Counted from the stretch's first letter, positions 17,992 through 27,638 are shown. The stretch: DNA of 64,000 nt from Rhodospirillum sp047263945 (GCF_047263945.1 NZ_JBLAVB010000010.1:98214-162213); one strand, 5' to 3'. Program-made: numbers and translations. The notes: generated from the letters alone by a model not told the origin.

Positions 17992-18108
17992 GATCAAAGT
18001 GTCCGCCTTAAATCGAATCCAATTTCAGGCGGACACTTTGATCCAGATTCAACAAGTTGAGCATCGAGTGGACCGGAAAACCGGTGCCCGCTTTTCCGCT
18101 CGATGCTC
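17992..18108. repeat. Two adjacent large palindromes between guaB and rsmB
   Basis: First: GATCAAAGTGTCCGCC (17992-18007) is the exact inverse of 18028-18043, a 16-bp stem with 20-nt loop. Second: GAGCATCGAG (18059-18068) is the exact inverse of 18099-18108 and encloses ACCGG-AAAA-CCGGT (18072-18085). The GAGCATC...CCGGAAAACCGGT...GATGCTC form resembles repeat palindromic elements spread between genes in alphaproteobacterial genomes. Not a simple terminator. Confidence 0.85.
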
Positions 18109-18124
18109 TAAGCGGACAGCATCC

Positions 18125-19438
18125 ATGATTCCCGCAGCACGCCTGCAAGCCGCCATCGATTTGTTGGTGGAAATCAATGCCTCGGACCGGCCCGCCGATG
18201 GGGTGGTCAGCGCTTATACCCGCGCCCGGCGCTATATGGGGTCCAAGGATCGTAAGTCGGTGACCGATCGCCTTTGGGCGGCCTTGCGTTCCCGGGCTCG
18301 GCTCACCTGGATGGTGGAACGGTTCGGGGGCAAGCCATCGGCGAGAACTCTGATGATCGCCCACCTTCTGCTCGGCGAGGGCCGCTCCGCCCAGGACCTG
18401 CGACCCCTGTTTGACACTCGCATGCCCCATGCACCCCAACCCCTCTCCGACCAGGAGCAGGGGTTGATTGATTTGCTCGCGGGCAAGCCCCTGGAGTATC
18501 GGGAGATGCCCCGGGAAACCCGGCTGGAGACACCCGAGTGGTTGTTTCCCCGGCTGGAACCGATCTTTGGTGAGGCATTGGACGCCGAATTGGCCGCTCT
18601 GCTGGGGGAGGCGCCCCTGGACCTGCGGGTGAACACCCTGAAAGGCGATCGGGAGGCCGCGATAGTCGCTTTGGCCGAAGAAGGGGTCGATGCGGAACCG
18701 GGACCCCTGTCCCCTTGGTCCCTGCGGCTGGAGGGGCGGCCCAATATCGCTGCGACCAAAACGTTCCGGGGTGGCTTTGTGGAAGTCCAGGACGAGGGCA
18801 GTCAGCTGATCGCTCTGCTATGCGGCGTGGAACCGGGCATGTCCGTTCTTGACCTTTGCGCGGGCGCCGGGGGCAAAACCCTGGCATTGGCCGCAGCGAT
18901 GGAGAACAAGGGGGGACTGGTTGCGGCGGACGTGAACGAAGGCCGCTTGGAGCGGGCGCAGACCCGCCTGCGTCGGGCCGATGTGCACAATGTCACCCGC
19001 AAACCCCTGGGACCCGAGGCCAACAAATGGCTGAAGCGCCGCCGAGGAACCTTCGACCGGGTGTTGGTGGACGCTCCCTGTTCGGGGACGGGCACTTGGC
19101 GGCGAAATCCCGACGCCCGGTGGAAGTTGACGCCGGAAATCGTGGAGTCCCTGCTGGTCGAACAGGCCGGGATTCTCGACCGGGCGGCTGGGTTGACAAA
19201 GCCAGGAGGGCGGTTGATTTACGCGACCTGTGCGCTTCTGCCTGAAGAAAACGAGGGCCAAGTGGAGGCCTTTCTGTCTCGCCGGGCCGATTACCGTGCC
19301 TTGTCTGTGGTCGATCTTTGGCCCGATTTGGGTGTTGGCGACTATCCGGGTGACCCGGAAAAACCCTGGCTGCGCCTGTCGCCTGCACGTCATGGCACGG
19401 ATGGTTTCTTTGTCGCGGTGCTCGAACGGATCGAATAA
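18125..19438 (+). CDS. rsmB: 16S rRNA m5C methyltransferase, RsmB/NOL1 family
   Basis: 437 residues. A NusB-like helical N-terminus is followed by a SAM-dependent RNA m5C methyltransferase domain: VLDLCAGAGGKTLALA (motif I), the DAPCSGTG motif, and the catalytic Cys in YATCALLPEENE. Methylates C967 in E. coli 16S rRNA; alphaproteobacterial paralogues exist, so the exact target is likely but unproven. ATG 18125 follows the palindromic repeats; the frame upstream of it is repeat sequence. Confidence 0.85.
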   Translation: MIPAARLQAAIDLLVEINASDRPADGVVSAYTRARRYMGSKDRKSVTDRLWAALRSRARLTWMVERFGGKPSARTLMIAHLLLGEGRSAQDLRPLFDTRMPHAPQPLSDQEQGLIDLLAGKPLEYREMPRETRLETPEWLFPRLEPIFGEALDAELAALLGEAPLDLRVNTLKGDREAAIVALAEEGVDAEPGPLSPWSLRLEGRPNIAATKTFRGGFVEVQDEGSQLIALLCGVEPGMSVLDLCAGAGGKTLALAAAMENKGGLVAADVNEGRLERAQTRLRRADVHNVTRKPLGPEANKWLKRRRGTFDRVLVDAPCSGTGTWRRNPDARWKLTPEIVESLLVEQAGILDRAAGLTKPGGRLIYATCALLPEENEGQVEAFLSRRADYRALSVVDLWPDLGVGDYPGDPEKPWLRLSPARHGTDGFFVAVLERIE

Positions 19439-19542
19439 TGGCCCGCGAAGAAGGCCTTATACCAAACTGACTGGGTCGTGACTCTCTCCGGGGATTCCCC
19501 TGGCCGCTGAAATGTGAATCACCATGGCAATCCAGAGGAGAC

Positions 19543-20035
19543 TTGCCATGGGAAATCCAACACCCCTCCGTTCCGAATTTGACGGTCCCGCTCTGCGCCG
19601 CTTGGCGAAAGGGTCTCGGGACGCGAATTCCCAGCGACACGGTTCGCATTCTGCTGGCCGATCGAGAGTTCGAAGGCCAGGAATGGATGGGGTTTCTGCT
19701 CGCCCGCCGCATTCCCTTCGCCATTCGATTGAGGGAAAACCGGATCGTGCAATTGCCCTGCGGCAAGCAGGTGCAACTCGGATCTTTTTTTCGGAGACCA
19801 CGCTCGCCCCGGACCATCCGAGCCCGGCTGCCCGAGCGGCAAGGACACCCCGCTCTGGACCTTCACTTTTCCGCCAAGCGGATCAGGGGAAGCGAGGGGA
19901 TCATCATTATTGCCAGCACCGAACGACGAGACACTGTCGTGTACTGTGGTGGCAAAGTGGCCCAACTTGGCCTCGAAGGCGTTGGTCGACCGCGAGGCTA
20001 CCAAGCCGTTTTGGCGATACCCCCTGCCTTCCACA
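19543..20035 (+). pseudogene. IS4-type transposase fragment
   Basis: The frame reads a DDE transposase core, VRILLADREFEGQEW (about 19640-19680) then LLARRIPFAIRLREN, the characteristic second-Asp region of IS4-group enzymes. The N-terminal catalytic region and the C-terminal Glu region are missing or unrecognisable, and the frame drifts into non-family sequence. A perfect 9-bp inverted repeat (CCATGGCAA / TTGCCATGG) lies at about 19522-19552. Remnant, not functional. Confidence 0.7.
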
Positions 20036-20065
20036 GAAAAAGGACCGTTCCTTCCAGAACGGTCC
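20036..20065 (-). terminator. Rho-independent terminator after grxD
   Basis: On the minus strand: perfect 9-bp stem GGACCGTTC / GAACGGTCC with 6-nt loop followed by TTTTT. It lies 36 nt beyond the grxD stop. Confidence 0.9.
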
Positions 20066-20101
20066 CTTCCCTTATGACGATCGCGGTGCGATCTCGGCCA
20101 A

Positions 20102-20431
20102 TCAGGCAGCCTTGACGGGCACACCCTTGTCCTTGAACAGCGTGGCCAACTCGCCGTCGGCCGCCATTTCGCGCACGATGTCGCAACCGCCGACGAATTC
20201 ACCCTTCACATACAGCTGGGGAATGGTCGGCCAGTTGGAATAGGTTTTGATCCCATTGCGGATTTCATCGTCCTCCAGGACGTTGATCCCCTTGTACTCG
20301 ACACCGAAGTGGCCCAGCACCTGCACCACAGCGGCGGAAAATCCGCACTGGGGGAACATCGGGGTGCCCTTCATGAACAGAACCACGGGGGTTCCTTCCA
20401 CTTCGCTTTTGATCCGGTCTTCCACGCTCAT
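20102..20431 (-). CDS. grxD: Monothiol glutaredoxin, Grx4/GrxD type
   Basis: 109 residues. KGTPMFPQCGFSA contains the CGFS active site of iron-sulfur-binding monothiol glutaredoxins; the later TIPQLYVKGEFVGGCDI is also typical. Ligates and delivers [2Fe-2S] clusters with BolA-type partners. Start ATG 20431 preceded by AAGGAAG. bolA lies two genes upstream on the same strand, separated by rarD and a terminator. Confidence 0.95.
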   Translation of the reverse strand: MSVEDRIKSEVEGTPVVLFMKGTPMFPQCGFSAAVVQVLGHFGVEYKGINVLEDDEIRNGIKTYSNWPTIPQLYVKGEFVGGCDIVREMAADGELATLFKDKGVPVKAA

Positions 20432-20566
20432 CCGTCTTCCTTTCCGTTTGGGACGGGGGAGTAATCTGGCGCCCGCGGCACGAAGCGAACCCAGCAAATG
20501 GACTCGATGCCTTGAAACCAGCCTTGATGCGATATGGGACAGGGGACCCCGGCCTGTCAATTGCTA

Positions 20567-21475
20567 TCACGCGCCCTTTTCGCGGCGGTCCGGCCAGAGG
20601 TACAAGGCCACCCCGCACCAGATGCACGCAAATGTGGCCAAGGTCGCCGGGTTCAGGCTCTCCTTGAAAACCAGCGTCGCCACCAGAAACTGAATGGTGG
20701 GATTGGTGTATTGCAAAATCCCCAAGGTCGACAGACGCATGCGACGTGCCGCGCTTGCGAACAGAAACAAGGGAAACGCCGTCAATGGCCCCAGGGCCAT
20801 CAGCCACAGGCTCCGTGGCCAGGGGCCATCCAGAAATGCGATCCCCGCGCCAAAGAATTCCATCCCCGCCAGGTAGGTGAGCAGAAACGGCGAAATCAGC
20901 AACGTCTCCAGGAACAGACCCGAGAGGGCCGGAACGGGCGCCATCTTCCGCACGAGGCCATAGAGGGAAAACGTGACAGCCAGCACCAGGGAGATCCAGG
21001 GGACGCCCCCCAAACCCTCAATGGCGACTGCCACCCCCACGAACGCCAGGGCCAAGGCCAGGGTCTGACGACAGCTCATGGATTCGCCCAAAACGAGACG
21101 CCCCAGCAGGACCGTCACCAGGGGGAAAATGTAATACCCAAGGGATCCCTGAAGAGCCTGCCCACTGGTCACCGCATAGATGAAGGTGATCCAGTTCGCC
21201 GAAACCAGGACCGTGGAGAGCACCATGGTCCACGCGGTTTTCCGCTGGGCCAGAAAGGCCAAGGTGCGCTTGAACTCCCCCCGAAAGGCCAGAACCAAGC
21301 CAACAACCAAGGAGGCCCAAAGAATTCTCTGGGACAGGATCTCCAAGACCGGCACTTCCGACACGGCATTGAAAAACAACGGAGACACACCCCAAATGCC
21401 AAAGGCGCCCAGGGCGGACAGGACACCCACCGTGGCGGACTCCTTGGGTGTTCCTGTCTCAGGGGAACGGCTCAT
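20567..21475 (-). CDS. rarD: EamA-family transporter, RarD type
   Basis: 302 residues, about ten TM segments. FGIWGVSPLFFNAVSEVPVLEILSQRILW-type start and LQYTNPTIQFLVA near the end are RarD (chloramphenicol-sensitive protein) hallmarks. An inner-membrane drug/metabolite transporter of unknown substrate. It interrupts the usual bolA-grxD neighbourhood and has its own leader after the bolA terminator. Confidence 0.85.
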   Translation of the reverse strand: MSRSPETGTPKESATVGVLSALGAFGIWGVSPLFFNAVSEVPVLEILSQRILWASLVVGLVLAFRGEFKRTLAFLAQRKTAWTMVLSTVLVSANWITFIYAVTSGQALQGSLGYYIFPLVTVLLGRLVLGESMSCRQTLALALAFVGVAVAIEGLGGVPWISLVLAVTFSLYGLVRKMAPVPALSGLFLETLLISPFLLTYLAGMEFFGAGIAFLDGPWPRSLWLMALGPLTAFPLFLFASAARRMRLSTLGILQYTNPTIQFLVATLVFKESLNPATLATFACIWCGVALYLWPDRREKGA

Positions 21476-21523
21476 GGGGGCGGGTCCTATGACGCCCCCA
21501 GTCCTGGAAGCGGCCAAGCAAAG

Positions 21524-21558
21524 GAAAATCGGGCGTTTCCGCGATTGAAAACGCCCGA
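21524..21558 (-). terminator. Rho-independent terminator after bolA
   Basis: On the minus strand: 10-bp stem TCGGGCGTTT / AAACGCCCGA followed by TTTT, 10 nt beyond the bolA stop. It separates the pur-bolA unit from rarD. Confidence 0.85.
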
Positions 21559-21568
21559 CTCGAAAACA

Positions 21569-21802
21569 TCAGTCCTTCGGCTTGGTCTGCAGGGCCAGGG
21601 CGTGCAACTCGCCCCCCATACGGCCCTGAAGGGCGGCATAGACCATCTGGTGCTGCTGAACACGGGACTTTCCCGTGAAGGCAGAAGACACCACGAGGGC
21701 GGCGTAATGGTCGCCATCCCCACGTAGGTCCTCGATGGTCACCTCCGCATCGGGGAAGGCTTCCTTGATGAGAGCTTCGATATCACCGGCTTCCATCGCC
21801 AT
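21569..21802 (-). CDS. bolA: BolA/IbaG-family iron-sulfur regulatory protein
   Basis: 77 residues with the BolA fold motifs FPDAEVTIEDLRGDGDHYAALVV and SRVQQHQMVYAAL; the conserved His in QQHQMVY is a cluster ligand when complexed with CGFS glutaredoxins. Located 50 nt after purL; TAGGAG precedes ATG 21802. The neighbouring grxD supports a BolA-Grx pair. Confidence 0.93.
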   Translation of the reverse strand: MAMEAGDIEALIKEAFPDAEVTIEDLRGDGDHYAALVVSSAFTGKSRVQQHQMVYAALQGRMGGELHALALQTKPKD

Positions 21803-21852
21803 GGAACGGCACTCCTAGAAAGTGGAACAGAGTCGGCGGGGGAGCGGGGAGC

Positions 21853-24078
21853 TTACCCCGCCATGAAGGTCGGAAGCCACCCCTCATGCGCATTCGCCAG
21901 ATCCGCAACGGAGGGGCCGGTTTCGCCATTGACCACAAGGGTCTCTCCACCAGTCACACCAACTGGCCGGGCGGTCACGCCCGCAGCCTTGGCCCGGGAC
22001 AGAAGGACCTCGACGGTCTCAGGCGCACAGGTCAGCAGATAGCGCCCCTGGTCCTCGCCGAACAGGCGCGCCGCATCAGGTGTGCCGTCCAGAGTCAGGG
22101 TGCAGCCCAGGGACCCGGCCATGGCCATTTCCGCCGCAGCAGCCAGAAGCCCCCCATCGGACAGGTCATGACAGGCAGACAGAAGACCCTCGCCAATCAG
22201 ACTGCGGACCAAATCGCCCGTGGCACGCTCTGCAGCCAAGTCGACGGGCGGCGGCGGCCCCTCTTCCCGGCCCAGGATCTCCCGCAGGAACAGGGACTGG
22301 CCAAGCCAGCTGCCCTCACTCTCCGCAGCCCCGCCCAACAGGACGAGGGTCTCCCCTTCCCCCTTGAACGCGATCGAGACACTGCTGTCCACGTCATCAA
22401 GCACACCCACGGCTCCAATGGCCGGAGTCGGCGGAATGGCCTGACCGTTGGTTTCGTTGTAAAGGGAGACGTTGCCGGAGACGACGGGGAATTCCAGGGC
22501 GAGACAAGCCTCGCTGATGCCCTGGCAGGCGCCGACGAACTGCCCCATGATCAACGGCTTTTCCGGATTGCCAAAGTTCATGTTGTCGGTGATGGCCAGG
22601 GGACGGGCGCCCACGGCGGTCAGGTTGCGCCACGCCTCGGCGACGGCCTGTTTGCCGCCCTCGACCGGGTCAGCCTTGACGTAACGGGGAGTGCAATCGG
22701 TGGTCATGGCCAAGCCCTTGCCCGGCGCATCGTCCAGGCGGATCACCGCAGAGTCCCCACCGGGGCGTTGCAGGGTGTTGCCCATCACCAAATGGTCATA
22801 CTGCTCCCAGATCCAGCGGCGGCTGGCCATGTCCGGGCACCCGACCAGTTGGATCAGAGCCTTGCTCCAGGACACCGACTCTGCGCCTGACAGGTCCGGA
22901 TCCGCAGCCTTGGGGGTGGGCTCCCAGGGGCGGTCATATTCGGGGCTGGCCTCGGCCAAAGGATCGATGGGCAGGTCGCCGACCACCTCACCGTCCCAGG
23001 TCAGAACCATGCGACCGGTGTCGGTCAGGGTGCCGATGACGGCGAAATCCAGTTCCCACTTGTCGAAGATCGCCTTGGCCATCTCCTCCTTACCGGGCTC
23101 GAGCACAATCAACATGCGCTCCTGGCTTTCGGACAGCATCAACTCGTAGGGGGTCATCCCCGCCTCACGCATGGGCACGCTGTCGAGGGCGAGTTCCACG
23201 CCCATGCCGCCCTTCGACGCCATCTCGAACGAAGAGGAGGTCAGACCGGCAGCGCCCATATCCTGAATGGCGACGATGGCGTCGGTGGCCATCAGTTCCA
23301 GACAGGCTTCGATCAACAGCTTTTCGGTGAACGGGTCGCCCACCTGGACGGTCGGCCGCTTGTCCTCGGATTCCGCGGTGAATTCCGCAGAGGCCATGGT
23401 GGCGCCATGGATACCGTCCCGGCCCGTCTTGGAGCCCACATAAACGACCGAATTCCCCAAACCCGCAGCGGCGGAATAGAAGATGCGGTCCTTGGGCGCC
23501 ACCCCCACGGTCATGGCATTCACCAGGATATTACCATTGAAGCCCGCGTGGAAATTGACTTCGCCGCCCACGGTGGGCACGCCCACGCAGTTGCCATAGC
23601 CCCCAATACCGGCCACAACACCGGAAATCAGATGGCGAGTCTTGGGATCAGAGGGCTCACCGAAGCGCAGGGCATTCAGGTTGGCGACGGGCCGCGCGCC
23701 CATGGTGAAGACATCGCGGAGAATACCGCCCACACCGGTTGCCGCCCCCTGGTAGGGCTCGATGAAACTGGGGTGGTTGTGGCTTTCCATCTTGAAGATG
23801 GCTGTCATTCCTTCGCCGATATCGACGACACCGGCGTTTTCACCCGGCCCCTGGATCACCCAGGGCGCCTTGGTCGGCAAGGTCTTCAGCCACTTCTTGG
23901 AGGATTTGTACGAGCAATGTTCCGACCACATGACCGAGAAGATGCCCAGCTCGACGATATTGGGCTCGCGGCCCATGATCTCGAGGACCTTCTTGTATTC
24001 ATCCGGGGTCAAGCCGTGTTCGGCGACAATCTCCGGGGTGATGGCCGACGAGGGAGTGGTGGTGGCGGCGGTGCTCAC
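21853..24078 (-). CDS. purL: Phosphoribosylformylglycinamidine synthase, large subunit
   Basis: 741 residues, the small-type PurL that works with PurQ and PurS. ATP-dependent conversion of FGAR to FGAM in purine synthesis. Motifs: SVMWSEHCSYKSS near the start, SHNHPSFIEPYQGAATGVGGI, and GAAGLTSSSFEMA. GTG start at 24078 overlaps the purQ stop (GTGA), so the subunits are translationally coupled. Confidence 0.96.
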   Translation of the reverse strand: MSTAATTTPSSAITPEIVAEHGLTPDEYKKVLEIMGREPNIVELGIFSVMWSEHCSYKSSKKWLKTLPTKAPWVIQGPGENAGVVDIGEGMTAIFKMESHNHPSFIEPYQGAATGVGGILRDVFTMGARPVANLNALRFGEPSDPKTRHLISGVVAGIGGYGNCVGVPTVGGEVNFHAGFNGNILVNAMTVGVAPKDRIFYSAAAGLGNSVVYVGSKTGRDGIHGATMASAEFTAESEDKRPTVQVGDPFTEKLLIEACLELMATDAIVAIQDMGAAGLTSSSFEMASKGGMGVELALDSVPMREAGMTPYELMLSESQERMLIVLEPGKEEMAKAIFDKWELDFAVIGTLTDTGRMVLTWDGEVVGDLPIDPLAEASPEYDRPWEPTPKAADPDLSGAESVSWSKALIQLVGCPDMASRRWIWEQYDHLVMGNTLQRPGGDSAVIRLDDAPGKGLAMTTDCTPRYVKADPVEGGKQAVAEAWRNLTAVGARPLAITDNMNFGNPEKPLIMGQFVGACQGISEACLALEFPVVSGNVSLYNETNGQAIPPTPAIGAVGVLDDVDSSVSIAFKGEGETLVLLGGAAESEGSWLGQSLFLREILGREEGPPPPVDLAAERATGDLVRSLIGEGLLSACHDLSDGGLLAAAAEMAMAGSLGCTLTLDGTPDAARLFGEDQGRYLLTCAPETVEVLLSRAKAAGVTARPVGVTGGETLVVNGETGPSVADLANAHEGWLPTFMAG

Positions 24079-24767
24079 GACAGGGCCTCCGTGATGGACT
24101 CGAAGAGGGGACGACCACCGGTACCGCCCAGGGCGGGCTCCACCAGATTTTCCGGATGGGGCATCATGCCCAGGACCCGGCGGTTGGCCGACAGGATACC
24201 CGCGATATTATCCCGCGATCCGTTGGGGTTGGTTTCCTCGGCCGCCAGACCCCGCTCGTCGCAGTAGCGGAAAGCCACCCGGCCTTCCCCTTCCAGCGCC
24301 ATCAGGGTTTGCTCGTCGGCGAAGAAATTGCCGTCGTGGTGGGCGACGGGAACACGGACGATCTCGCCCGCCTCATAGGCCGTGGTGAAGGGGCTATCGG
24401 CGGTCTCGACCCTCAGGTGCAGATCCCGGCAAATGAAGCGCAGATCCCGGTTGCGCATCAGTGCGCCGGGCAGCAGTCCCGATTCGGCGAGGGTCTGGAA
24501 TCCGTTGCAGACCCCCAGGACATAGCCACCGGCCTCGGCATGGCGCTTGACCGCGTCCATGATGGGGCTGCGGGCGCCCATGGCGCCGGAGCGCAGGTAG
24601 TCACCGTAGGAGAAGCCACCGGGCAGGACCACCAGGTCCAAGCCCTTGGGCAGGTCAGCGTCACCGTGCCAGACCATGGTGGGGGCCGTGCCGCCGACAA
24701 GGGTCAGCGCCTTGGCCATGTCCCGCTCCCGGTTGGTGCCGGGGAAGACGACGATCGCGGATTTCAT
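24075..24767 (-). CDS. purQ: Phosphoribosylformylglycinamidine synthase, glutaminase subunit
   Basis: 230 residues, class I glutamine amidotransferase. Nucleophile Cys in VLGVCNGFQTL, catalytic His and Glu in MMPHPENLVEP. Supplies ammonia to PurL. ATG 24767; 34-nt gap from purS and overlap with purL place it in the pur operon. Confidence 0.96.
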   Translation of the reverse strand: MKSAIVVFPGTNRERDMAKALTLVGGTAPTMVWHGDADLPKGLDLVVLPGGFSYGDYLRSGAMGARSPIMDAVKRHAEAGGYVLGVCNGFQTLAESGLLPGALMRNRDLRFICRDLHLRVETADSPFTTAYEAGEIVRVPVAHHDGNFFADEQTLMALEGEGRVAFRYCDERGLAAEETNPNGSRDNIAGILSANRRVLGMMPHPENLVEPALGGTGGRPLFESITEALS

Positions 24768-24801
24768 GGCGTATTCCGTCGGTTCAAGGGGAATAGAGGA
24801 C

Positions 24802-25041
24802 TTACGACAGCTCGATGGCGTAGTTTTCGATGACCGTATTGGCCAGCAACTTACGGCACATGGCGTCCACGGCGTCGCGGGCCTTGGCCTCGTCGGTTTC
24901 GGCCAGTTCGATCTCGATCACTTTGCCCTGTCGGACTTCGCCGACGCCAGTGAAGCCCAAGTGGTCCAGGGACTTCTCGATGGCCTTACCCTGGGGATCC
25001 AGGACGCCGGTCTTCAGGGTGATGTGAACCTTCGCCTTCAC
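24802..25041 (-). CDS. purS: Phosphoribosylformylglycinamidine synthase, PurS subunit
   Basis: 79 residues, the small dimeric subunit that bridges PurL and PurQ (KVHITLKTGVLDPQGKAIEKSL). GTG start at 25041 with AAGGAGA upstream. Its presence fits the short PurL. Confidence 0.95.
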   Translation of the reverse strand: MKAKVHITLKTGVLDPQGKAIEKSLDHLGFTGVGEVRQGKVIEIELAETDEAKARDAVDAMCRKLLANTVIENYAIELS

Positions 25042-25156
25042 GGTCGGGTCTCCTTAAGCGCGGACAAAGCCGCGCGGCATGGCCGGGCGGCGGGAAAAAA
25101 GGGTTGGGAAACAGAAACAAACCAGACGGGCGGACCCAAGGGCCCGCCCGAACCGG

Positions 25157-25924
25157 TTACTGCATGGTTTGCGGGCCCTGGATGTCCCGGGGACCGCCTT
25201 CCGGAAGGATGCCCAAGCGGCGGGCCACTTCCTGATAGGCTTCCTCGACCCCTCCCAGATCGCGGCGGAAGCGATCCTTATCCAGCTTCTCGCCCGTGTC
25301 CTGGTCCCAAAGACGGCAGTTGTCCGGCGAAATCTCGTCGGCCAGGATCAACTGCACATCGCCGTTCTCGTGGTAGACTCGACCGAACTCCAGCTTGAAG
25401 TCCACCAGCCGCATGCGCACGCCCAGGAACAGGCCCGACAAATAGTCATTGATCCGCAAGCTCATGCTAAGGATCTCGTCCACTTCCTGGATGCTCGCCC
25501 AACCAAAGGCCGTCACATGCTCTTCCGAGACCATGGGGTCATTCAGCTCGTCGTTCTTATAGTAATACTCGACGATGGAGCGGGGTAGCTGGGTGCCTTC
25601 GGGAATGGCGAACTTGGTCGAAATCGAGCCCGCAGCGATATTCCGGACCACCACCTCGATGGGGATGATCTCCACTTCGCGGACGAGCTGCTCGCGCATG
25701 TTCAGGCGCCGGATGAAATGGTTGGGCACGCCGATTTCGGTCAACCGGGTCATCAGGTATTCGCTGATCCGATTGTTGAGCACGCCCTTGCCGGTGATCG
25801 TGCCCTTCTTCTTGTTATTGAAGGCCGTGGCATCGTCCTTGAAGTATTGGACCAGGGTGCCGGGCTCGGGACCTTCGAAAAGGACCTTGGCCTTGCCTTC
25901 GTAAATCTGCTTGCGTCGTGCCAT
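25157..25924 (-). CDS. purC: Phosphoribosylaminoimidazole-succinocarboxamide synthase (SAICAR synthase)
   Basis: 255 residues. IYEGKAKVLFEGPEPG at the start and VDFKLEFGR and LADEISPDNCRLWD later are diagnostic. Joins aspartate to CAIR. First gene of the purC-purS-purQ-purL-bolA run. ATG 25924 is chosen because the family start follows it; the ribosome site is weak. Confidence 0.96.
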   Translation of the reverse strand: MARRKQIYEGKAKVLFEGPEPGTLVQYFKDDATAFNNKKKGTITGKGVLNNRISEYLMTRLTEIGVPNHFIRRLNMREQLVREVEIIPIEVVVRNIAAGSISTKFAIPEGTQLPRSIVEYYYKNDELNDPMVSEEHVTAFGWASIQEVDEILSMSLRINDYLSGLFLGVRMRLVDFKLEFGRVYHENGDVQLILADEISPDNCRLWDQDTGEKLDKDRFRRDLGGVEEAYQEVARRLGILPEGGPRDIQGPQTMQ

Positions 25925-26100
25925 GGGGCGGAACTCTGAAGCGCGCCGGAGACGAGATGGCCTGGGCCATCCCCGATCCGGACCGGTGGAGAAAACGGGA
26001 TCCCCGCGCGGCCCAGTCGCTGGCGCGGCCACATGGGGCGGAGATCTCTCGGAACCGGGCTCTTATAGCAGGAAACCGGGGGCACCTGTAAATCGATTGT

Positions 26101-27603
26101 TCACCCCTCTCCCCGCCCCTCTGGTCGGGTAAACAGGGGGAAGACCAGGGACCAGTGCACCCCTTCGGGCGCATGCTCCAGTTCCGCTGTCCCATGCAGG
26201 GCGCGCGGGACCAGATAGGTCACCATGGTATGACCGAACCCCTTGCGCTCCGGAGGGACAACGGGAGGGCCGTTCCTCTCCCACCAACGCAGCTCCAGCT
26301 CCACGCCCTTTCCGTCCTCCCGCATGCGGGTTTCCCAGGAAATCTCCACCCGCCCCTTGGAAACGGACAGGGCACCGTATTTCGCGGCATTGGTGGACAG
26401 CTCGTGCAGGGCCAGCCCCACCTGCTGGGTGACCTCCGCTGTCAACATCAGGTCGGGGCCACTCAGTTCCAGGCGGTGATCGTCGCCGGACAGGAAGTGC
26501 CCCACCTGCGCCCGGAGCAACTGCGGAAGAGAGGCTCCCCGCCAATCGCTGGAGACCAGCAGATCGTGCGATTCCCCAAGGGACTGAAGGCGCGCGCCAA
26601 AACTGACAGTGAAAGCCTCCATGTTATCGGCCGTCACGGCCGTCTGTCGGGCGATTCCCTGGACCACGGCCAACAGGTTCTTCGATCGATGGGTCAGCTC
26701 ACGCATGAGCACCCGGGTCTGGACCTCCGCTTCCTTGCGATCGGTGATATCCACGGCAACCGACGACAGGCCATTGACCACCCCATCATCATCCCGGAGC
26801 GGTTCCGTCCGCAGGTCGTACCATAGGGGATCCTCGCCGGGAGACCGGGCCACACAGACTTCCACGCGGTCCCCGACACCAGCAGCCAGAATCGCCCTTT
26901 TGAAAGGGATCGTGACCGCAGCGGTTTCCTCTGACATCGCTTCGGAGTCGGTCTTCCCGATAAAATCCTCGACGGACAGGGGTGGACGGGGGTTGTGGAT
27001 CCAAGTGAAACGCAGATCTGCGTCCTGCTGGAACACGGTCACCGAAGAGCCCTTCAAAGTGGTCTCGAAGCTCTCCATGACCCGGGCCAGGTCCCTGGTC
27101 CGGCGGGCGACTTTGGCCTCCAGGTTTGCCCGGGCCTCCCGCAATTCAAAAACCAGGTGCTCCCGGGTCGCGACCTCGGCCCGCAAGGTTTCGTTGGCCG
27201 CACGGAGAGCCCCCGGGCTCGGCAGAGCCAAGAGCTTGGGGATCAGGGAGAAGAGAATGAAGGCGGTCACCAGGGAAATGGCCGCCGTCCCCGCCTTCAC
27301 GAAGCCTTCGGCCCAATAGAGAGGAACCCAGAGGGTCAGCGCCCCCACCAGATGGGAGACACCACAGGCCAGGATGAAGGCGCAAAACAGGGCCGCCACC
27401 CGGATTTGCGATGCCTCCAGATCGCCCCGGCGCCGAACAAATACGGCAATGGCGAAGGGAATGGCAAAATAGGCCAGGGCAATCAAAACGTCGGAAGCGG
27501 CATGTAACGCCACCAACGGCCCATCCCAAGAGAGGCATTGCCCATGGGGAAGGAAAGCCCCCGAGTCCAACAAGTCCTCAAAAAAAGGCGTCATGCGGTC
27601 CAT
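26101..27603 (-). CDS. HWE-type sensor histidine kinase with ETR1-like membrane domain and PAS
   Basis: 500 residues. N-terminal three-TM region (about 30-125) contains SDVLIALAYFAIPF and ACGVSHLVGALTLW, matching the ethylene-receptor-like sensor found in many alphaproteobacterial kinases. A coiled coil and PAS domain (about 175-300) follow, then an HWE kinase core: phosphoacceptor His in LTHRSKNLLAVVQGIARQ, N-box HELSTNAAKYGALS, and the WxE element in RWWERNGPP. Inner membrane. No cognate regulator is adjacent. HWE kinases often serve general stress or light responses; input unknown. Confidence 0.85.
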   Translation of the reverse strand: MDRMTPFFEDLLDSGAFLPHGQCLSWDGPLVALHAASDVLIALAYFAIPFAIAVFVRRRGDLEASQIRVAALFCAFILACGVSHLVGALTLWVPLYWAEGFVKAGTAAISLVTAFILFSLIPKLLALPSPGALRAANETLRAEVATREHLVFELREARANLEAKVARRTRDLARVMESFETTLKGSSVTVFQQDADLRFTWIHNPRPPLSVEDFIGKTDSEAMSEETAAVTIPFKRAILAAGVGDRVEVCVARSPGEDPLWYDLRTEPLRDDDGVVNGLSSVAVDITDRKEAEVQTRVLMRELTHRSKNLLAVVQGIARQTAVTADNMEAFTVSFGARLQSLGESHDLLVSSDWRGASLPQLLRAQVGHFLSGDDHRLELSGPDLMLTAEVTQQVGLALHELSTNAAKYGALSVSKGRVEISWETRMREDGKGVELELRWWERNGPPVVPPERKGFGHTMVTYLVPRALHGTAELEHAPEGVHWSLVFPLFTRPEGRGEG

Positions 27604-27638
27604 CCGATCCTTATTCCGCTAACCGAAGTCAGTGACAC

